A stretch of 64,000 nucleotides of DNA from Palsa-295 sp963785585. GTDB taxonomy: Bacteria > Acidobacteriota > Terriglobia > Acidiferrales > UBA7541. The position numbers and the translations under genes were made by a program. The DNA is taken from NCBI GenBank assembly GCA_963785585.1, contig CAWAVW010000004.1, positions 2,294,001 through 2,358,000 of the forward strand, given 5' to 3'. This document shows positions 52,561 to 61,642 of this stretch, piece after piece. Position 1 is the first letter of the stretch. Each line of letters starts with the position of its first letter. The notes under the pieces are model-generated. The model was not told the DNA's origin. It ran no database searches and saw only the letters and a list, made by a program, of their open reading frames with translations.

Positions 52561-52943
52561 TGGTTCACTCGGCCAAGGAGTAGAAGGCATTTCGAAATTT
52601 TCAGATGGCGGAATCCTAGCATACCGACGGGCGTGAACCGTGCTCGCGGCTAAATTGAGATCGGAGCGCCGTTCGCCGACCGCGGATGCGACGCAATGAA
52701 TGGTTCTAGTACTTTGCGTCCATTTTTTGCCCGCGTAATGCTCGGCACTCCGTATGCGAACTCAGGTCTTGCGTGGAATTTGCTACTTTCCCCATCTTTC
52801 CGGGTTGAAGTTGCGTACAATTTCCGTGCGGGCGTTGTGTCGAAGCTGTGCTTCACGCTTTGAGTGTCCGCCCCTGCTATTTTCCAGGAACGGTGAAATC
52901 CCGTGACGGCGGCTTTCGATGAGCCGGCCAAGCGGAGGGCCCC
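52561..52943. other. Intergenic region between divergent serine hydrolase and PilZ-TonB genes
   Basis: A 383-bp divergent spacer. A possible -10 TACAAT is near 52814 on the plus strand but without a good -35. GGAGG lies 6 bases before the PilZ-TonB ATG. I see no riboswitch, including no c-di-GMP aptamer, and no gene of convincing quality. Confidence 0.6.
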
Positions 52944-55610
52944 ATGCAGCACGTGCCGGAGGAATTCGTCGGACCGAATAGCGCGCACGACCGCCGCGGC
53001 CGCGTGCGTCACAGTCCCGCAAGCCTGACGTACGTGAAAGTTGGGGCCGCGAATGGCGGCGTGATTTTGGACGTCAGCGAGTCCGGCATGGCCATTGCAT
53101 CGGCCGAGCCGCTCACCCAACTGCCGCTGCCGCCGCTGAGCTTCCGGCTTCCGCGTCTCGACCACACCTTCGTCACCTCCGCCGAGTTGGTTTGGCATTC
53201 GGATACAAAGCAAAGCGCCGGATTGCGATTTGGCAGCCTTTCCGATCGGGATCGTCTGCAAATAAAAAATTGGATCAAAGCCGAGCTGTATGCGGAAGCA
53301 TTCCCGGCGGACGCTACGGGCAGGCAACCCGACCGGAAACGTCCAGCGGTCTCGGTGGTTCCCAGACCGCGACTTTCGTCGCGCGGATCGAATCAACCCC
53401 ACGAAACCGTTGCGAGCGTTCCTTCGCCCGTTTCGAAGCCGCGCATTCCGGCGGGATTTCCGACAGGCTTGCATCACGCGCCGGCGGAGGAGTTGTCCGC
53501 CGAAAAGACGGCTGAGTTCTCGAGGCTATTCCCGCCGGAGAATCCAGCGGAGATGCTGGCGGCAAAAGCAGCCCGTGTGGAACGGGAAAAGGCGCGCGCA
53601 GCGGCGACGCCCAAGACCGAGTCGCCCGAATACAGCATGCAGTTTCCTTCCGAACACCCAGAAACAGCCGCGCGGGATGAAAATGCCGCTTCGGTGACCG
53701 ACGAGCCGTTTCCCGCGCAAGCCGACAGCGAAGGTGCGAGCCCAACCGAGGAAATCGCCCAACCGGCGATACCTCTGGAGGCGGTGCAGGAAAGCGCGAA
53801 GCGCGAATCGCCCGCGGCGGCAGAACAAGTGGTCGCTGCCACGACCGAAACGCCGGATATTCAGGCCGTGGCGACGACAGCCGAGCCACTCGTATGGGAA
53901 CCTGCAACGCCGGATGCCGAGCCATCCGACGCCACAGCAAACGCGGCGGAAATCGCCCTGGACGCGACATCCGAATTCGTCGAAGTTCCAGCTGTACCGA
54001 TGGAAACGCTCGTGCAACAGAGCGCGGAACCGGTGCTGCCGGTTGCCGTGCAAGCCATGACCTCAGAACCGAACGCGGACGCCGGCTTGATGACGCCCAC
54101 GGTAGACGACACGATGGCGCGAGCCGCCGAGCCGGCCTCAGCAACCGAGCAGAGCTCCGATGCGGTTGTACTGTTACCGTTCATCGATGCCGGACAATTT
54201 GCCGCCGAATTTGCCGCGCCTGCTGCCATCACCGTCGATGATTCCGCCGCGATGCCGGAGCCGGCCATCGATGTGCGCGACGAATCGGAAGACAGCGACG
54301 TACCGGTTCACGATTTACATCCGGTCGCCGAGCTTAGCGCGCTGCCGCATCGCGGCGAATCGAAACTGAGCGCTGACGAAGCGGCGCCGCCTGCGGTCGA
54401 GCCACCCGCGCCTGCGCCGGACGATGGCGCGCTTGATTTTCCGAATCTTGCTGATTTGCCGGAGTCTCTGCGAGAACCGAGAAGATTTTCCGGAGGCGCG
54501 GTGAGCGACGCTTCGGTGGAAAGTTTGCTGGCGATCGCCGCTGCCGAGGAAAGCTCGGAGAGAAGTTTCCGCGCACTCCGAAACGCCGCTAAAGACAGGG
54601 TGACGGCTGCCAAACCGCAAGCGCTCGCGACATCGTCGCCCAGGATAGCGACTCCCGCTGCTTCGCGCCACGTTTCGCTGCGTTCGCCTTCGCAGCAAGC
54701 GATTCCTTCGGGCGAACTGGAAAGCGGCGACAAGAATTTTCGCGGACTGGTGGTCGCGGCGAGTTTCGTGCTGATCGCGCTGTGCTTTGCGATCGGCTAT
54801 TCGAGCGGAGTTCGCTGGCTGGGATTTCCGTGGTTCGCAGGCGCTCCTGCGTCGGCGAGCGATTCTTCGTCATCGATACCTGCGAACAACTCAGGATCGA
54901 ACGCAGCTTCGGCGGCCGAACCTTCGTCAGCCGACCCTTCGTCAGGCGAACCTTCCGCGGCCGAGCCTTCCGCCGCGGGACCATCCGCTGAACCCATTTA
55001 CGCCGCGAACCCAGCGCCAGGCGAAATTCCCGTCGCGCCAAAACGCGCGGCGGCCGTTGTGGACGGCCCGCCCAAATCCAGTGGCACCGCCCCGGCATCC
55101 CGCGATGCGTCGCGCCTGCCAGATAGCGCGGCTGTCGCACCCGACCCGCATTTCTCTGCGCCGCCACTCCCGGCTGCCGCCGCAACACCGGCGTCGTTTT
55201 TTCCGGTGACGGCGCCCGCCGAAGGCAGCCCCGCGCGCATGGTGGAACTACCGGATCAGGTGGTCTTCGATTCGCCGAAAGTCTTGATTCGTATGCGGCA
55301 ATATTTCTTTGTGTTGCCCGAGGCCGGACCGGAATGGAAACACAAGCTTGAGCACCTGACGATCGGCGATCCGGCGGCGAAAATTTCGCCGCCCCCGGCG
55401 CCAGACAATTCCTTCAGCGTCGTCCGCATTCGAGCGACGATCGGTACAAACGGCACGGTCACAAACGTTCGCCCGTTGAGCGGTTCCAGCACACTCGTCC
55501 CCGCGTGCCTCGAAGCTATTCGCCAGTGGCGCTACCAGCCCACGCTGATCGACGGCAAACCGATGGAATGGCAGGGAGACTTCACCATCGAATTTCGCCC
55601 AGCCCCCTAG
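52944..55610 (+). CDS. PilZ-domain protein fused to a periplasmic TonB C-terminal domain
   Basis: An 888-residue protein. The N-terminal PilZ domain (about 17-115) has both c-di-GMP motifs: RGRVR (R18, R22) and DVSESG (43-48). A disordered region rich in Ala, Pro, Glu and Thr (about 120-595) follows. One membrane segment (GLVVAASFVLIALCFAIGY, 601-619) leads to a Ser/Ala/Pro periplasmic linker and a TonB C-terminal fold (about 820-885: VVRIRATIGTNGTVTNV, CLEAIRQWRYQP). Ordinary TonB has its membrane anchor at the extreme N-terminus; here it is in the middle, with a large cytoplasmic part. Signalling from c-di-GMP to the outer membrane is inferred. Confidence 0.82.
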   Translation: MQHVPEEFVGPNSAHDRRGRVRHSPASLTYVKVGAANGGVILDVSESGMAIASAEPLTQLPLPPLSFRLPRLDHTFVTSAELVWHSDTKQSAGLRFGSLSDRDRLQIKNWIKAELYAEAFPADATGRQPDRKRPAVSVVPRPRLSSRGSNQPHETVASVPSPVSKPRIPAGFPTGLHHAPAEELSAEKTAEFSRLFPPENPAEMLAAKAARVEREKARAAATPKTESPEYSMQFPSEHPETAARDENAASVTDEPFPAQADSEGASPTEEIAQPAIPLEAVQESAKRESPAAAEQVVAATTETPDIQAVATTAEPLVWEPATPDAEPSDATANAAEIALDATSEFVEVPAVPMETLVQQSAEPVLPVAVQAMTSEPNADAGLMTPTVDDTMARAAEPASATEQSSDAVVLLPFIDAGQFAAEFAAPAAITVDDSAAMPEPAIDVRDESEDSDVPVHDLHPVAELSALPHRGESKLSADEAAPPAVEPPAPAPDDGALDFPNLADLPESLREPRRFSGGAVSDASVESLLAIAAAEESSERSFRALRNAAKDRVTAAKPQALATSSPRIATPAASRHVSLRSPSQQAIPSGELESGDKNFRGLVVAASFVLIALCFAIGYSSGVRWLGFPWFAGAPASASDSSSSIPANNSGSNAASAAEPSSADPSSGEPSAAEPSAAGPSAEPIYAANPAPGEIPVAPKRAAAVVDGPPKSSGTAPASRDASRLPDSAAVAPDPHFSAPPLPAAAATPASFFPVTAPAEGSPARMVELPDQVVFDSPKVLIRMRQYFFVLPEAGPEWKHKLEHLTIGDPAAKISPPPAPDNSFSVVRIRATIGTNGTVTNVRPLSGSSTLVPACLEAIRQWRYQPTLIDGKPMEWQGDFTIEFRPAP

Positions 55611-55640
55611 AGGCAGTTCGCCGGAGTGGAATTCATTCGT

Positions 55641-55673
55641 CTTCGTTGGTCTTCGTTCGTCTTCGTTCTTCGT
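55641..55673. repeat. 10-bp tandem repeat downstream of the PilZ-TonB gene
   Basis: CTTCGTTGGT, CTTCGTTCGT, CTTCGTTCTT and CGT follow one another in exact 10-bp register, preceded by a partial ATTCGT. The 276-bp region 55611-55886 otherwise holds only the ribBA promoter. Confidence 0.6.
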
Positions 55674-55855
55674 GGGAGCCGACACGAACAAGCGAAAAGT
55701 ACGAGTCCATTCCCGGGTGTGTCTCTGCTTCCGCCGGCTGCGAATGGATTCATCGTCGTAGCCCTTCCCGAAAAAATTGCCGAGGTGCATCGCCGCGGCG
55801 CGTGTCTTTCGCGTACCGGGCCTACCGCCCCGATCTGCACCGGAAAGCCTCGCGA

Positions 55856-55864
55856 TGATATATT
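55856..55864 (+). promoter_or_regulatory. ribBA extended -10 promoter
   Basis: TG-A-TATATT is an extended -10 element, with a weak -35 (TGCACC, 17 bp upstream). It would start transcription about 16 bases before the ATG, leaving no room for an FMN riboswitch, and none was seen upstream either. Confidence 0.5.
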
Positions 55865-55886
55865 TGATTGATACAGGTGCGCTGCT

Positions 55887-57098
55887 ATGTCTGACCGAAA
55901 ACCGCCATTCGCGACTGTGGAAGAAGCTCTTGAGGAATTCCGCGCCGGGCGAATGATCGTCCTGGTGGACGACGAAGACCGCGAAAATGAAGGCGATCTG
56001 GCCATGGCCGCCGAAAAGGTGACGCCCGAAGCGATCAACTTCATGGCGAAATTCGGCCGAGGCCTCGTGTGCCTATCGATGACCGAAGCGCGCTGCGACG
56101 CGCTGGGCATCGCGCCCATCACGCAACGCAACACGTCGATGTTTGGCACGCCGTTTTGCGAACCGATCGACGCGCGTCTCGGCACGACCACCGGCATTAG
56201 CGCCGCCGATCGCGCTCGCACGATTCTCACCGCCACGAATCCAGATACGCATCCCGAAGATCTCGCACGCCCCGGCCACGTGTACACGCTGCGGGCGCGC
56301 AACGGCGGCGTGCTGGTTCGCGCCGGGCAAACCGAAGCGTCGGTCGATCTCGCGCGGCTTGCGGGACTCGATCACTCCGCGGTGATCTGCGAAGTGATGA
56401 ACGACGACGGCACGATGGCGCGCATCCCGCAGCTGATCGAATTCTGCAAACTGCACGGGCTAAAACTGCTCACCGTCGCGGATTTGATTCGCTACCGCAT
56501 GCAGCACGAGAGGCACATCCGCCGAATCGGCGAATCGGTGCTGCCCACGCGCCACGGGAATTTCCGGATGATTGCTTACGCGAGCGACGGCGATAACGAA
56601 ATCCATGTGGCGCTGGTTCGCGGAGATATTTCGCAGTGCGATTCCGCCAGCTCGAACGATAAGAACGGGCCGCCGCTGGTGCGAGTGCATTCGCACTGCC
56701 TGACCGGGGATGTCTTCGGCTCAACCGCGTGCGACTGCCACAACATTATCGAGGGATCGCTCGGCGCGATCGCCGAGGCCAATCGCGGCGTGTTTGTTTA
56801 TTTGCACCACACCGGACGCGGATTTCAGATCGACGCGCGCGACGGAGAATCGGCGGAGTTGCCGCGCATCCGATTTCACAATCGCGGCGACATCGAGCAG
56901 GACCTGAATCGCCAACGCATGGTGCAGCGCGAAAGCGGTATCGGCGCGCAGATTCTGATCGATCTCGGCTTGCGCCGGATTCGCGTGCTCACCAACCATC
57001 CGAAGAAAGTCGTGGCGCTTGATGGTTTCGGGCTCGAAATCGTCGATCAAGTGCCGCTCAAGCTGGGCTCCGAGAAATCCAGCCATCAAATCTTTTAG
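55887..57098 (+). CDS. ribBA: Bifunctional 3,4-dihydroxy-2-butanone-4-phosphate synthase / GTP cyclohydrolase II
   Basis: First steps of both branches of riboflavin synthesis. RibB domain (1-200): VLVDDEDRENEGDL and RPGHVYTLRAR, with acidic metal ligands intact. RibA domain (205-403): VRVHSHCLTGDVFGSTACDC supplies the zinc cysteines (C-x10-C-x-C), and GRGFQIDARDGE and LTNHPKKVVAL follow. The arrangement is standard. ribD and ribE lie about 20 kb away and ribH is not visible, so the pathway is split. Confidence 0.96.
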   Translation: MSDRKPPFATVEEALEEFRAGRMIVLVDDEDRENEGDLAMAAEKVTPEAINFMAKFGRGLVCLSMTEARCDALGIAPITQRNTSMFGTPFCEPIDARLGTTTGISAADRARTILTATNPDTHPEDLARPGHVYTLRARNGGVLVRAGQTEASVDLARLAGLDHSAVICEVMNDDGTMARIPQLIEFCKLHGLKLLTVADLIRYRMQHERHIRRIGESVLPTRHGNFRMIAYASDGDNEIHVALVRGDISQCDSASSNDKNGPPLVRVHSHCLTGDVFGSTACDCHNIIEGSLGAIAEANRGVFVYLHHTGRGFQIDARDGESAELPRIRFHNRGDIEQDLNRQRMVQRESGIGAQILIDLGLRRIRVLTNHPKKVVALDGFGLEIVDQVPLKLGSEKSSHQIF

Positions 57099-57161
57099 CG
57101 GAATCGCACGTTCGCGGCGGTTGCAGCGGCCGGCACTTGGTCCTCACCGGAGCATGATCGG

Positions 57162-57542
57162 CTATTGGTGGGGTGCGACGGTAACGTACGGGCGGATTTT
57201 TTCCAGTTTTGCCTGCGAGATGCTTTTGATCGCCAGCAGCTCGTCCACTTTCCGGAACGGCCCGCTTTTCTCGCGGAAGTTGACGATCGACTTTGCGGTC
57301 GCGGCGCCGATTTGAGGTATCTGTTCGAGCTGTTCGATTGTCGCGGTGTTCAGGTTGACGGGCGCAGCGGGCGGATGTTTCTTCTGCGCAAGCGCGCCCA
57401 GCGGTAGCAGCAGAATCAAAACAAATAACGCCAGCGCATCGGCTTTGGCGCCGGGGGCGACCGCGGCGACCGAGCTGCGAAAAGCACCGCGTCCGTTCCT
57501 CGCTACGCTCGCCATCGAAACGCTCCCTGCCAGGCGCTTCAC
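57162..57542 (-). CDS. ComEA-like helix-hairpin-helix protein
   Basis: A 126-residue protein: basic N-terminus, a hydrophobic signal or anchor (LALFVLILLLPLGALAQ, about 37-53), and a C-terminal HhH domain PVNLNTATIEQLEQIPQIGAATAKSIVNFREKSG with a second hairpin (LLAIKSISQAKLEKIRPYV). This matches ComEA, the periplasmic DNA-binding competence protein, but HhH alone does not prove DNA uptake. The start is GTG overlapping the upstream M16 gene (GTGA); an ATG nine codons later is possible. No other competence genes are near. Confidence 0.85.
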   Translation of the reverse strand: MKRLAGSVSMASVARNGRGAFRSSVAAVAPGAKADALALFVLILLLPLGALAQKKHPPAAPVNLNTATIEQLEQIPQIGAATAKSIVNFREKSGPFRKVDELLAIKSISQAKLEKIRPYVTVAPHQ

Positions 57543-58945
57543 GAAGCGCTGATCACCAAGCCCGCCGCATCGTATTCCGTTACCGGCCCAAAAAGCGCGG
57601 CCTGCGCGGCGATGTGCTCGCGATCTCCGACGACCACAATCTGCTCGTTCGCGGAATCGAAATGCCGGCGCGCGGCCAGCAGCACATCGTCCGCGGTCAA
57701 GGCGTGAATCTTCGCCCGATACGTCTGCAGGTAATCTTCCGGCATGTCGTCCAGGAATACGCTGCCGAGCTGGCCGAGCACTCCGTCTTGCGTCGCAACG
57801 CCCAGCGAAAACACCCCGCTCATGTAGCTGCGCGCGCTTTCGAGTTCTTCGTTTGAGACGGGCAGCGAACGCATCCGGTCCAGCTCGTAGAACATTTCCG
57901 CCAGAGTCGCGCCGACCACTTCGTTGCGTACCGCGGCGGTCACGCTGAAATATCCATACTCGCGCAACGAATTCACGCCGCTGCGAGGACTGTAGGTATA
58001 TCCCTTCTGCTCGCGGATGTTCATTACCAGCCGCGAATGAAACGCCCCGCCATAAATCGAATTCGCCAGCAGAATCCGGTACCAGTCCGGGTCGCGCCGC
58101 GTGATCGCCAGATTCCCCAGCACCACTTGCGATTGCACCGCGCCCGGAACGTGGACCAGATGGACGTGCCGTCCGGCGTGCGACGGCGGCGCCGGCGATT
58201 TCTGCGGCTCCGGTTTGGCCGATTTCCAGGCGCCAAAAATCTTTTCGATTCTGGCCATCATCTCGTCGCCGTCGAAATCACCGACGACCAGCAACAAGGC
58301 ATTCGCCGAGGTGTAATATTTGCCGTAATACGCCTTCAGTTGTTCCGGCGTGTAGGCGGCGACCTGAGCTTCCGTCGGCGAAATAATCGCGTACGGATGC
58401 TTGCCGAACAGCACGCGGCGCAACCGTTCGCTGGCCAGAAATCCTGGATTCGTGCGCTCCACGCGCAGTCCCTCCATTTTCTGGCGGCGCTCACGCTCGA
58501 ATTCCTCGACGGGAAACGAAGCGTTTTGCGCCAGGTCCGCCATGAGTTCCAGCAGTCCCGACGAAAATTCCGAAAGCCCGGAAATCGAAATCGCGCTGTT
58601 GTCCGCGCCTGCCGTCGTTCCCAGGTCGCCGCCCATGCGCCTCAAATCTTCTTCAATTCGCCGGCTGGGACGCGACGCGGTGCCCGTCCGCACGACCTTG
58701 GCCGTCATTTCCGCAAGCCCCGGATTCGTGAGCGCCACCACGGAATTGCCGCTGCGAAAGAAAAGCTGCGCGGCGATTTTCGGAAACGTGCGCGATTCCG
58801 CCAGTACCACCTGCATTCCGTTCGATAGCGTGCGCACCGTCCGCTTCGGCCAGGCGACCGGACGCTCCGCGCCGAGCGGCGGGACCGCCGAGACGTGCGG
58901 CTTCGGCGCTTCGATCGTCGCCGGTGACTTCGATTTTCCGCTCAC
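57539..58945 (-). CDS. M16-family peptidase, probably inactive subunit
   Basis: A 468-residue insulinase-family protein with two M16 halves (TLSNGMQVVLAESRTFPK at the first and YYTSANALLLVVGDFDGDEM in the second-domain linker). At the place of the zinc motif HxxEH it has NPGLAEM, so catalysis is not expected. It starts with GTG overlapping its active neighbour by four bases (GTGA). Such pairs form heterodimers in which the inactive half contributes an arginine/tyrosine pair. ComEA-like gene coupled downstream. Confidence 0.88.
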   Translation of the reverse strand: MSGKSKSPATIEAPKPHVSAVPPLGAERPVAWPKRTVRTLSNGMQVVLAESRTFPKIAAQLFFRSGNSVVALTNPGLAEMTAKVVRTGTASRPSRRIEEDLRRMGGDLGTTAGADNSAISISGLSEFSSGLLELMADLAQNASFPVEEFERERRQKMEGLRVERTNPGFLASERLRRVLFGKHPYAIISPTEAQVAAYTPEQLKAYYGKYYTSANALLLVVGDFDGDEMMARIEKIFGAWKSAKPEPQKSPAPPSHAGRHVHLVHVPGAVQSQVVLGNLAITRRDPDWYRILLANSIYGGAFHSRLVMNIREQKGYTYSPRSGVNSLREYGYFSVTAAVRNEVVGATLAEMFYELDRMRSLPVSNEELESARSYMSGVFSLGVATQDGVLGQLGSVFLDDMPEDYLQTYRAKIHALTADDVLLAARRHFDSANEQIVVVGDREHIAAQAALFGPVTEYDAAGLVISAS

Positions 58946-60246
58946 TGGGCTACTTCCTTTGCTACCGGCATCCGCAACACGATGGCGCGATTTTTCGGCA
59001 CGAGATATTTTTTCGCCGCCGCCCGAATCTCGGCGGGCGTCACGGCTTCGAATCCGTCAAGCAGCGTGTTGATGCGGTTCGGATCGCCGTCGAACAGCGT
59101 GAAACAAGCCAGATAGTGCATCAATCCGAAACGCGGCATGTGCGAACCCATTCCGCCCTCGAGCATCGAATAGTAATCGGAGCGGAATTTCACTTTCACG
59201 GGCGCGAGCTCGTCCTCGGTGATTCCCTTCTCCTGCAAATCGCGAATGATGCTATCGAAGGCCGCGATCACGTCGCCCGACGCCACATCCGCCCGATGAA
59301 AAATCCGCGTAACCATCTGCGTGGGGCCGTTCGTATCGATCGAATCGCCTCCGCCCGTTGCCTCGATCGCGATTTGCTTTTCGAGCACCAGCTCGCGATG
59401 AACGCGCCCGGCGCGGCCGCCATGCAGCACGCCGTCCATGAGCGTGGCCGCGAACCAGTCTTTCGATTCGCGCGGGGGCAGCGTGTACCCAATGGCCATG
59501 GCCGGTAGCGGACCGAATTTCTCGATCACCTCGCCGCGACGCTCTTCGATTTGCGGCTGCTCGGTTACGTCGGCCTTTGGCGGCAGCGGCGCTTTGGGAA
59601 TGTCTTCGAAATATTTCTTCGCCAGCGCGAAGCCTTCCTGGACTTCGAAATCGCCCAGGATCAGCAGCACGGCGTTGTTCGGCGCGTAGTAGGTGCGGAA
59701 GAAATGCTGTACGTCGTCGAGCGTGGCCGCATCGAGGTCCACGAAGTCGCCGTAAAAATTGTGCGCGTTGGGCCAGTTGCGAAACGCTACCGGCGGCAAA
59801 TCGAGCCACGGAAATCCGCCGTAAGGCTGATTCATCACGTTTACGCGGACTTCTTCCTTCACCACGTCGCGCTGGTTCCGCAGATTCTCGTCGTCCACTT
59901 TCAGGGCGCGCATCCGGTCAGCTTCCAGCCACAGCACGCGTTCGAGCGCGTTCGACGGCACCGACTCAAAATAATTTGTCAGATCGTAGTTCGTGGTGCC
60001 GTTGAGCAGCCCGCCCGACGCGTTGATCAGCCGGATGTGCTCCATTTTCCCCGCGTTTTCCGAACCTTGAAACATCATGTGCTCGAACAAATGCGCGAAA
60101 CCGCTGCGCCCAAACGGTTCGAGGCGAAATCCGATCTGGTAGTACACGCCCACGGTAACGAACGGCGCTGAGCGGTCCGGCGACGCGATCACGCGCAGCC
60201 CGTTCTCGAGCGTGATGTGTTCGACAGGTATGTGCAGTTTCTTCAA
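58942..60246 (-). CDS. M16-family zinc metallopeptidase, catalytic subunit
   Basis: An insulinase-family peptidase of 434 residues. The zinc site HxxEH is in FAHLFEHMMFQGS, with the third ligand Glu in LWLEADRM. ENGLRVIASPDRSAPFVTVGV is typical of the N-terminus. The frame is open to 60465, but that extension is unlike the family and lies under the divergent glycosyltransferase gene. The TTG at 60246 has a strong GGAGGG 6 bases upstream, so it is the preferred start. Probably periplasmic or cytosolic; no signal peptide in this version. Confidence 0.88.
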   Translation of the reverse strand: MKKLHIPVEHITLENGLRVIASPDRSAPFVTVGVYYQIGFRLEPFGRSGFAHLFEHMMFQGSENAGKMEHIRLINASGGLLNGTTNYDLTNYFESVPSNALERVLWLEADRMRALKVDDENLRNQRDVVKEEVRVNVMNQPYGGFPWLDLPPVAFRNWPNAHNFYGDFVDLDAATLDDVQHFFRTYYAPNNAVLLILGDFEVQEGFALAKKYFEDIPKAPLPPKADVTEQPQIEERRGEVIEKFGPLPAMAIGYTLPPRESKDWFAATLMDGVLHGGRAGRVHRELVLEKQIAIEATGGGDSIDTNGPTQMVTRIFHRADVASGDVIAAFDSIIRDLQEKGITEDELAPVKVKFRSDYYSMLEGGMGSHMPRFGLMHYLACFTLFDGDPNRINTLLDGFEAVTPAEIRAAAKKYLVPKNRAIVLRMPVAKEVAQ

Positions 60247-60445
60247 TTCATCCCTCCGGCGCGTGCCACTGCATTCGATCCACGGAATTTCTGCACTGTA
60301 TCGGTATCTTTGAATTATCCGGCATTGAATCGTGGTTCGCAACCCGACTGCGTTTCGAACCCGAGACCGACCGGAACCCGCACCTGAACACGCGCGTGTT
60401 AAAGTTGATGAGTTACGGTTGCAAAGAAGGAGCCCGCTGGAATTG

Positions 60446-61621
60446 ATGTGGCACAGTTTTTTCACCTGGCACGGATTCAGTGCAGCGCTGCTCGGCTTGA
60501 TTGCGCTCGTGTGGGTCGTGCAGGTGATCGATATCGCGATCGGCGTGCCAAAGATTCCTTCGCTCGACCGCGTTGAACCGCTCAGCGACGCCGACTGCCC
60601 GAGTGTCTCGATCCTTTTCGCCGGACGCGACGAAGGCGAAAAGATCGGCGCCGCCGTCGCCTCGTTTCTCGCGGTGGACTATCCCCGGCTCGAAGTCGTC
60701 GCCGTGAACGACCGCTCGAACGACGCCACGCAATCCATCCTTGAACGCGCCGCCCGATCCGACAATCGCCTTTGCGCCGTGAACGTTACCGAACTACCGG
60801 CAGGATGGCTGGGCAAGACGCATGGCCTGCAGCAGGCATACGAACACTCGACCGGCGAGTGGCTGGTGTTCACCGACGCCGACGTGACGTTCGCGCCGGA
60901 CGTGCTGCGCCGCGCCGTCGCCCTCGCGGAATCGAAACACTGGGACCACCTGCCGCTTTTCGGCCACGCCGAAATGTTTACATTCGGCGAAAAAATCATC
61001 ATGACGTTTTTCGCTCTCGGCTTCGTGGTCGGCATGAAGGCCTGGCGCGTCAGCGATCCGAAATCGCGTTTCTACGTCGGCGTGGGCTCGTTTCAGTTGA
61101 TCCGTCGCAGCGCATACGAAAAAATCGGCGCACACACGCGCCTGGCGATGGAAGTGGTGGACGACATCAAGCTCGGCAAGCTGGTGAAAGATTTCGGATT
61201 CCGCTCCGGAGTGGCCACCGCAGGCAGGCGGGTCAGCGTCCACTGGCACAACGGGCTCGGAAATATCATCCGAGGCACGACGAAAAATTTCTTCGCCACC
61301 GCGCAATACAATCCGGCGATCGCATCCGGACAAGTGCTGGGCGTGTTCGCGGTGAGCGTGCTGCCGTGGCTCGCATTCTTCTTCGTCCACGGATGGGCGC
61401 GCGCCTTCGCCGGCGTCGCCATCGTGCTTGCGGTCATCGTGCAAGGCGGCGTCGCTGTCGCGTTCGAAGAGTCGCCGCTCTACGGCGCCACACACCCGTT
61501 CGGCGCGCTGATTCTGTGCTGGATGCTGCTGCGCTCGATGGTCGTGACCCTGACGAACGGGGGCGTCACCTGGCGCGGAACTTTTTATCGGCTGGAGGAT
61601 TTAAAGCGCGGGCTTGCGTAG
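60446..61621 (+). CDS. Membrane glycosyltransferase family 2
   Basis: A 391-residue protein: one N-terminal membrane segment (about 8-28), a GT-A glycosyltransferase domain with VSILFAGRDEGEKIG, VVAVNDRSNDAT, the DxD-like FTDADVTF, and MEVVDDIKLGKLVKDFG, and about three C-terminal membrane segments (about 285-370). It resembles processive or lipid-linked GT2 enzymes (HpnI/CrtQ-type layout); substrate unknown. The frame is open upstream to a GTG at 60332, but the ATG at 60446 begins the membrane segment. Convergent with the PagL-like gene. Confidence 0.85.
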   Translation: MWHSFFTWHGFSAALLGLIALVWVVQVIDIAIGVPKIPSLDRVEPLSDADCPSVSILFAGRDEGEKIGAAVASFLAVDYPRLEVVAVNDRSNDATQSILERAARSDNRLCAVNVTELPAGWLGKTHGLQQAYEHSTGEWLVFTDADVTFAPDVLRRAVALAESKHWDHLPLFGHAEMFTFGEKIIMTFFALGFVVGMKAWRVSDPKSRFYVGVGSFQLIRRSAYEKIGAHTRLAMEVVDDIKLGKLVKDFGFRSGVATAGRRVSVHWHNGLGNIIRGTTKNFFATAQYNPAIASGQVLGVFAVSVLPWLAFFFVHGWARAFAGVAIVLAVIVQGGVAVAFEESPLYGATHPFGALILCWMLLRSMVVTLTNGGVTWRGTFYRLEDLKRGLA

Positions 61622-61642
61622 CGGCCTGGCCCGCAGATCGAC

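Noticed and set aside
52561..52943. Possible c-di-GMP or FMN riboswitch upstream of the PilZ-TonB gene (GGTGAAATCCCGTGACGG near 52890)
   Set aside because: Only a short GGTGAAAT-like string is present; the surrounding conserved helices and loops of FMN, cobalamin or GEMM aptamers are not found.
60247..60465. 5' extension of the catalytic M16 gene to 60465
   Set aside because: Unlike M16 N-termini, lies under the divergent glycosyltransferase leader, and a TTG with GGAGGG at 60246 gives a normal protein.
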